Assembly: GCA_028293825.1 (NCBI GenBank)
Contig: JAQGNY010000012.1
Location: 1 to 64,000 of the forward strand
DNA from: Verrucomicrobiaceae bacterium
GTDB lineage: Bacteria > Pseudomonadota > Gammaproteobacteria > Pseudomonadales > CAMLJR01
DNA length: 64,000 nucleotides
Direction of reading: 5' to 3'
A program made the translations under genes and the position numbers. Positions within the stretch are counted from its first letter, which is position 1; every line of letters starts with the position of its first letter. The notes under the pieces are model-generated. The model was not told the origin of the DNA and ran no database searches. It saw nothing but the letters and a program-made list of their open reading frames with translations. Below, one piece after another: positions 59,680 through 64,000 of this stretch.

Positions 59680-60621
59680 ATGCCAAGAGCCAAAGCGAAA
59701 AAAAGCGCACCGTTAACAAAAAAACGGGCGATAAAAAGTAAAGTCAGCGTTGCGAAAGCACGCGCTGTTAAATCACCAGCAGCTAAATCATCAACAGCAA
59801 AGTCACCAGCAGCAAAACAATCCGCAGTAAGCACACCTGCATTATTGAAAGCGCAAGATGCATTTGCGAAATTGCAAAAATCCATTACTACCGATCGTTC
59901 AACTGTCGCTTCATTGCGCAAAGCAGTTGCCAGCGCGCGTACTAAAGCAGCAAAAAGCGGCACTGCTGCGGATAAGCGTGCGGTAAAACGCGCAGCGGCA
60001 GCAGCGACTAAAGCGGGCGCAAAACTGCGCGCTCTGCGCGGCAAGTCAGCCGATGCGAAAATCAAATTGGCTTTGGCGAAAGCGTCTGCTGGCGTTAAAT
60101 CCAGTGAAGTGACGTTGAAAGCACAAACCGAATCGCGCGTGCAGTCGTTAGCGAAAAAAGCGGAAACCGATTTGACGCTGGCACTCGATGCATTCAAATC
60201 GAAGTGGAGCAAAAAACGCGCTGCAGCTGATATCAAGAAAGTGCTGGCAGCCGAGAAAAAGCTGAAAGCAAAACTGAAAGTTGCTGCAAACAAGCAAGCT
60301 ATCAAAGTTAAGAAGTTGGAAAAGAAAGCAGCCGCTAAAGCGAAAATAGTAGCGCGACGTGTTGCAGCTGTTGCTAAAAAGGTAGCCAAAGCGGCTAGTA
60401 AAGCAGCCCGTGCTGCGACCAAAGGTACCGTCGCCAAGAAAGCACCAGCGAAAAAAGCGCCTGCGAAAAAAACAGCAGCGAAAAAAGTAGCGGTTAAGAA
60501 GGCAGCAGTTAAGAAAGCGCCGACAGCAAAAAAAGCAGTAGCTAAGAAAAAAGCCGTAGCAAAAAAAGTAGCCGTAAAAACTCCGGCCGCTAAAAAGCGC
60601 GGTAGACCACGGGCCGCATAA
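59680..60621 (+). CDS. AlgP-like Lys/Ala-rich histone-H1-type DNA-binding protein
   Basis: A 313-residue, very basic protein. Its C-terminal third is a chain of KKAPAKK/KKAVAKK-type repeats like histone H1 tails and the Pseudomonas AlgP. The end KKRGRPRAA carries an AT-hook core (RGRP). The middle (about 52-200) is a helical, coiled-coil-prone domain (ALLKAQDAFAKLQKSI, then repeated KxxA). It probably binds and condenses DNA; in Pseudomonas AlgP was linked to alginate regulation. A leading MPRAKAKK and an AGGAG site before the ATG set the start. Repeats may vary in number between strains. Confidence 0.82.
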   Translation: MPRAKAKKSAPLTKKRAIKSKVSVAKARAVKSPAAKSSTAKSPAAKQSAVSTPALLKAQDAFAKLQKSITTDRSTVASLRKAVASARTKAAKSGTAADKRAVKRAAAAATKAGAKLRALRGKSADAKIKLALAKASAGVKSSEVTLKAQTESRVQSLAKKAETDLTLALDAFKSKWSKKRAAADIKKVLAAEKKLKAKLKVAANKQAIKVKKLEKKAAAKAKIVARRVAAVAKKVAKAASKAARAATKGTVAKKAPAKKAPAKKTAAKKVAVKKAAVKKAPTAKKAVAKKKAVAKKVAVKTPAAKKRGRPRAA

Positions 60622-60642
60622 TTCTGCGGTTTCTGTGAGTAT

Positions 60643-60670
60643 AAAAAAACCCGCTGCGGCGGGTTTTTTT
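60643..60670. terminator. Terminator after the algP-like gene, overlapping the mobA stop
   Basis: ACCCGC / GCGGGT stem with loop TGCG, flanked by seven A's and seven T's. It ends on the mobA stop codon and can serve both convergent genes. Confidence 0.9.
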
Positions 60671-61268
60671 ATGGCGGTAATAGTTGCAGATCGGCAGGAC
60701 GGTTGAGATTCAGAAAGCGCTCTTTTTCATCGTTGAAATCGACGGCGATAGCGCTTTCGCTGGCATACCAGCGGCGCACTGCCAATTCACCGGTTTGCAA
60801 AAAGCGTTCGAGATTGTCGTGCAAATCACTGCGCAGCAGCGCGTACAGGTAGTAATCGTTTTGAGCGCAGGTCACATACGCAATCGATGCATTTTGATTT
60901 TGCAGTGCGCCGGCAAGACGCTCCAACAAGCGTTCCGACAGCATCGGATTATCGCAGGGCACAATTAATGTCAGCGGCGTGGCGCTGTATTTCAAGCTAG
61001 CAAGAATACCGGCGAGAGGTCCGCGTCGATCGGAAAAAGGATCGGTCAATATCGGCAAACCAAGCGCGCTTAAGCGTTCGTCGGATGAGTTGGTGTTGAT
61101 GGCGATACGATCTACCTGCGTCTGCAAGCGCGCGACGATGTGCTCGATAAAAGTGCGTTCGCGCCACATCAGCAATGCTTTGTCATTTGAATTCATGCGC
61201 GTGCTAAGGCCGCCAGCGAGCACAACCGCCGTGGTAATTTCACGATAATTATTTTGTGCGATGCTCAA
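60669..61268 (-). CDS. mobA: Molybdenum cofactor guanylyltransferase MobA
   Basis: Attaches GMP to molybdopterin to form the bis-MGD cofactor. The 199 residues have the nucleotidyltransferase signature VLAGGLSTRMNSNDKALLMW (split), then PILTDPFSDRRGPLAGILASL (split) and VPCDNPMLSERLLERL. No other molybdenum genes are nearby. It is convergent with the algP-like gene and divergent from tsaB. Confidence 0.9.
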   Translation of the reverse strand: MSIAQNNYREITTAVVLAGGLSTRMNSNDKALLMWRERTFIEHIVARLQTQVDRIAINTNSSDERLSALGLPILTDPFSDRRGPLAGILASLKYSATPLTLIVPCDNPMLSERLLERLAGALQNQNASIAYVTCAQNDYYLYALLRSDLHDNLERFLQTGELAVRRWYASESAIAVDFNDEKERFLNLNRPADLQLLPP

Positions 61269-61389
61269 TTTCTTTAATCCGCAATGGTCGGGTCAGGTTA
61301 ACAAGTACACCCGTTAAATAATCTGCGTTAGCGTTTGCCGCTCGCGGGCGTCACCGCTAACATGCGCGTTTTATTGTGTTGATTAACGC

Positions 61390-62079
61390 ATGCCTCGTTT
61401 GCTCGCCATTGATACCTCCACTGAAGCTTGTTCCGTCGCGTTGTTGGACGGTTCGCGCATTGTCGAGCGCTTTTTTGAGGCGCCGCGCGAACACGTGCAA
61501 CGTTTGTTACCGATGATCGACGAGCTGCTGACGGAAAATCATATCTCGCTGCGCGATCTCGATGCCATCGCCTTCGGTTGCGGCCCGGGTTCTTTCACCG
61601 GCTTACGCATTTGTTTGGGCGTGGTGCAAGGGCTCGCGTTTGGTGCAAATTTGCCGGTTATTCCAGTGTCGACGCTCGCTGCATTGGCGCAATCCGCGGT
61701 CACCAGCTCGCTGTCGAAAGAGTCTTATTTATTCAGCGCCATCGATGCGCGCATGGATGAAATTTATTGCGGCTGGTTTCGGCTTGGCGCCGATGGCCTT
61801 GTTGTTGCTGAGAGCGAAGAGCGGGTTTGCGCGCCGGAATTGATGCCAATGCTCGATGTCAGCGGTGCGGATTGCATCGGTGTCGGCAGCGGTTGGAATT
61901 ACGCGGCGCGCATGCAGGCGCAACGCTTTGCTGATATAAGCGCCGCGCAATTGCCGCACGCGGCTGCGGTCGCGGCGCTGGCATTGCCGTTGTGGCACGC
62001 AGGCAAACATTTTTCGGCGGATGAGGCGCAACCGGTTTATCTGCGCAATGACGTCGCTTGGAAAAAATCGATTAACTAA
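61390..62079 (+). CDS. tsaB: tRNA threonylcarbamoyladenosine biosynthesis protein TsaB
   Basis: Scaffold subunit that, with TsaD and TsaE, makes the t6A37 modification of ANN-decoding tRNAs. The 229 residues start MPRLLAIDTSTEACSVALL and include FGCGPGSFTGLRICLGVVQGL (split) of the TsaB family, and a C-terminal QPVYLRNDVAWKK. The stop overlaps the uppP start (TAATG). Confidence 0.95.
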   Translation: MPRLLAIDTSTEACSVALLDGSRIVERFFEAPREHVQRLLPMIDELLTENHISLRDLDAIAFGCGPGSFTGLRICLGVVQGLAFGANLPVIPVSTLAALAQSAVTSSLSKESYLFSAIDARMDEIYCGWFRLGADGLVVAESEERVCAPELMPMLDVSGADCIGVGSGWNYAARMQAQRFADISAAQLPHAAAVAALALPLWHAGKHFSADEAQPVYLRNDVAWKKSIN

Positions 62080-62891
62080 TGATGGAAGTCAGCATGAGTG
62101 ATTTGTGGCATGTCGTACTGCTTGGAATTATTGAAGGTATCACCGAGTTTTTGCCGATTTCGAGTACGGGCCATTTGCTCATCGCGGAAAAATTGGGGCT
62201 AGGTCAGCGCTCCGATGTTTTTAATATCGTGATCCAGGCCGGCGCCATTCTGGCTGTGACGATAATTTATTGGTCGCGCATTTGGCAATTGGCGATAAAT
62301 ATCAAGAAGCCCGAAAACCTCGACTATGCGCTGAAGCTGGGGGTGTCGTTTCTGATTACCGCCGTACTCGGCCTGATCGTCACCAAGCTCGGCTTTAAAT
62401 TGCCGGAAGCGATCACGCCAGTGGCATGGGCGCTGATTATCGGTGGCATCTGGATGGTGGTGGCCGAGTACTTCGCCGAGCGCAAACCCGACAGCGCCAA
62501 AATTACCTGGAAGGTCGCCATCGCGGTCGGTCTCGCGCAGATTGTCGCGGCGATTTTCCCCGGCACATCGCGTTCGGCCGCGACCATTTTTATCGCCATG
62601 CTGGTCGGCACCGGCAATCGCGCCGCCGCCACTGAGTTCGCGTTTCTGGTCGGCATTCCCACCATGTACGCCGCCAGCGCCAAGGTGGTGTTCGATCTCT
62701 CGCGCCATGGTGGCTTCGGCGATGAAAACTGGTCGGCCTTGGGTATCGCGTTTGTAGTGTCGACGGTTACCGCCTTTGTCGCGGTTAAATGGCTGCTGCG
62801 TTATATCCAGACGCATCGGTTCACAGTTTTCGCCGTCTATCGCGTTATCGTCGGCGCGGCGCTGCTGCTTTTGTTGCCAGCCGGGACATGA
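62079..62891 (+). CDS. uppP: Undecaprenyl-diphosphatase UppP (BacA)
   Basis: Integral membrane phosphatase that recycles the peptidoglycan carrier lipid; overproduction gives bacitracin resistance. The 270 residues have several hydrophobic segments and both family motifs: EGITEFLPISSTGHL and PGTSRSAATIF. ATG 62079 overlaps the tsaB stop; ATGs at 62082 and 62094 are alternatives (GGAAG precedes the last). Confidence 0.97.
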   Translation: MMEVSMSDLWHVVLLGIIEGITEFLPISSTGHLLIAEKLGLGQRSDVFNIVIQAGAILAVTIIYWSRIWQLAINIKKPENLDYALKLGVSFLITAVLGLIVTKLGFKLPEAITPVAWALIIGGIWMVVAEYFAERKPDSAKITWKVAIAVGLAQIVAAIFPGTSRSAATIFIAMLVGTGNRAAATEFAFLVGIPTMYAASAKVVFDLSRHGGFGDENWSALGIAFVVSTVTAFVAVKWLLRYIQTHRFTVFAVYRVIVGAALLLLLPAGT

Positions 62892-62947
62892 CGGCGGATT
62901 GATCAACGGTCTATACTTGCCGGCACCCCGTTGCTTGGACGTTTCTC

Positions 62948-63265
62948 GTGCGAATCGGCGCCTCCACACTTCCGGCTTTACCGGCCCCGGTCAGTTACCG
63001 GCGCGACGATATTGGCGAAAGTCCGGCCCGCCAGCCCAGCCAAGCCGTGGTTGCGACGTCGGAGCCGGCTGCCGAGCGCGAAATCACCCGTATTCGCACC
63101 CGCGCCAGCACCAATTCGCAACAGACCACCACCGACCGCCAGCAGTTTTCCAGCGATTCTCTGCCGCAGCGCACCCGCAACGCATTGCTCAGTTACACCA
63201 GCAATGGCCCGTCGATTGAAGAACGTTTGGGCGTCGAGCTGGCCGGTATCGATGCGTACGCCTAA
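62948..63265 (+). CDS. Small hypothetical protein upstream of apeB
   Basis: A 105-residue hydrophilic protein that I do not recognise. It starts with GTG at 62948 (MRIGASTLPALPAPVSYRRD), has an Arg/Thr/Gln-rich disordered middle, and ends in RLGVELAGIDAYA, a compact tail like those of short conserved proteins next to apeB in Pseudomonas. There is no signal peptide or membrane segment. The 40-nt gap to apeB and the same strand suggest an operon. Confidence 0.55.
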   Translation: MRIGASTLPALPAPVSYRRDDIGESPARQPSQAVVATSEPAAEREITRIRTRASTNSQQTTTDRQQFSSDSLPQRTRNALLSYTSNGPSIEERLGVELAGIDAYA

Positions 63266-63305
63266 CCATAAATCTCGCCACGTTTCGTAATCCTGGAGTC
63301 TTACC

Positions 63306-64000
63306 GTGAGTGATGAGCACGCACTGCTCGCCGAGCTATTGGATTTTTTACCGCGCTCGCCGACACCGTTTCATGCCGCCAGTAATCTGGTCGATCTATT
63401 AAAAGCCGCGGGTTTCGTCGTTTTGACCGAGGCCGACGAGTGGCAGCTGCAGCGCGGCGGTCGCTATGTGGTAACGCGCAACGACTCGTCGCTGATTGCG
63501 TTTGCGCTTGGCCACGATGATCCGGTTACCGATGGTATTCACCTCGCCGGCGCGCACACCGACAGCCCCTGTTTAAAAGTAAAACCTAATCCCGATTTAC
63601 TGCGCAGCGGCTATTTTCAGCTCGGCGTCGAGGTCTACGGCGGCGCGCTGTTAAATCCCTGGTTCGATCGCGATTTATCGTTGGCCGGCCGCGTAACGTT
63701 TGTCGATGCGAAGGGTGAGCTGGCAAATACGCTGATCGATTTTAAGAAGCCAATCGCGACGATTCCAAGCCTTGCCATTCATTTGGATCGCGACGTTAAC
63801 AGCAGCCGTTCGATCAACGCGCAAACGCAATTGCCGCCGGTGCTAATGTGCCAGGCCGGCAACACCGTGCCGACGTTTCGCGCGCTGCTGCTCGAAGAAG
63901 TGCACGCGCAAGCGGGCAACGAAAATGCGCGCGAAGTGCTCGATTACGAAATCAGTTGTTACGACACACAGCCGCCGGCACTGGTCGGTCTCGCGCAGGA
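63306..64000 (+). CDS. apeB: M18 family aminopeptidase ApeB (3' end outside window)
   Basis: Zinc-dependent aminopeptidase of the M18 (aspartyl/vacuolar) family. About 231 codons are present and the reading frame runs off the end. The start GTG at 63306 is preceded by GGAG. Visible features are PRSPTPFHAASNLVDLLKAAG (split), ITRNDSSLIAFALG-type core and the metal-site segment HLAGAHTDSPCLKVKPNPD (zinc His in HTDSP), then LNPWFDRDLSLAGRV. The metal ligands of the C-terminal half lie beyond the window. Confidence 0.93.
   Translation, partial: MSDEHALLAELLDFLPRSPTPFHAASNLVDLLKAAGFVVLTEADEWQLQRGGRYVVTRNDSSLIAFALGHDDPVTDGIHLAGAHTDSPCLKVKPNPDLLRSGYFQLGVEVYGGALLNPWFDRDLSLAGRVTFVDAKGELANTLIDFKKPIATIPSLAIHLDRDVNSSRSINAQTQLPPVLMCQAGNTVPTFRALLLEEVHAQAGNENAREVLDYEISCYDTQPPALVGLAQ

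Overview
The window is chromosomal DNA from a gammaproteobacterium, probably close to the Pseudomonadales/Cellvibrionales. The evidence is gene content and order: a type II secretion operon; dapA-bamC-purC; rpoE-mucA-mucB-lepA-lepB-rnc-era-recO; barA/gacS-cysM-relA-mazG; adk-hemH; tsaB and uppP; a FabV-type enoyl reductase; and an AlgP-like histone-H1-type protein. By eye the DNA is moderately GC-rich throughout, with no insertion sequence, phage gene, CRISPR array or tRNA that I could find. It looks like a stable core chromosome with accessory genes inserted between conserved blocks.

Layout. 1-4.25 kb: end of a gsp operon (gspK partial, L, M, N) translationally coupled to apbE. 4.3-10.3 kb: a YdjA-type nitroreductase, a DUF1631 protein, dapA, bamC, purC. 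10.4-13 kb: a small metal-binding-type protein behind a Zur-box-like palindrome, followed by a TonB-dependent receptor. 13.1-16.6 kb: a secreted repeat protein and an ECF-sigma operon (sigma, DUF3619, small membrane protein, DUF3106) followed by a beta-barrel protein. 16.6-21.8 kb: fabV, a metallo-beta-lactamase-fold hydrolase, a frameshifted lipoprotein gene, alanine dehydrogenase and an LpxH-like phosphoesterase. 21.9-26.5 kb: a lipid/acyl-transfer neighbourhood (OlsF-like fused ornithine-lipid synthase, flavin-type split-barrel protein, two hotdog thioesterases, an N-acyl-amino-acid-synthase-like GNAT). 26.5-30.3 kb: an MJ1255-type glycosyltransferase, a PAP2 phosphatase, a methyltransferase and an orphan rmlB.

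30.6-36.3 kb holds the most notable system: a complete, tightly overlapping coenzyme F420 operon (npdG, cofE, cofD, cofC, fbiC). F420 is classically an actinobacterial and archaeal cofactor and is uncommon in gammaproteobacteria. The five genes would make Fo, attach the phospho-acid side chain, add the glutamate tail and exchange electrons between F420 and NADP(H). The uracil-DNA glycosylase gene ung follows directly. Behind ung lies an unexplained array of about nineteen degenerate 21-bp repeats.

37.6-64 kb is mainly housekeeping: an HDOD protein, ygfZ, sdhE-ygfX, nadB, the sigma-E regulon core with two candidate sigma-E-type autoregulatory promoters, lepA/lepB/rnc/era/recO, a BarA/GacS hybrid kinase, cysM, relA, mazG, adk, hemH, an algP-like gene, mobA, tsaB, uppP, a small unknown gene, and the start of apeB, which runs off the end.
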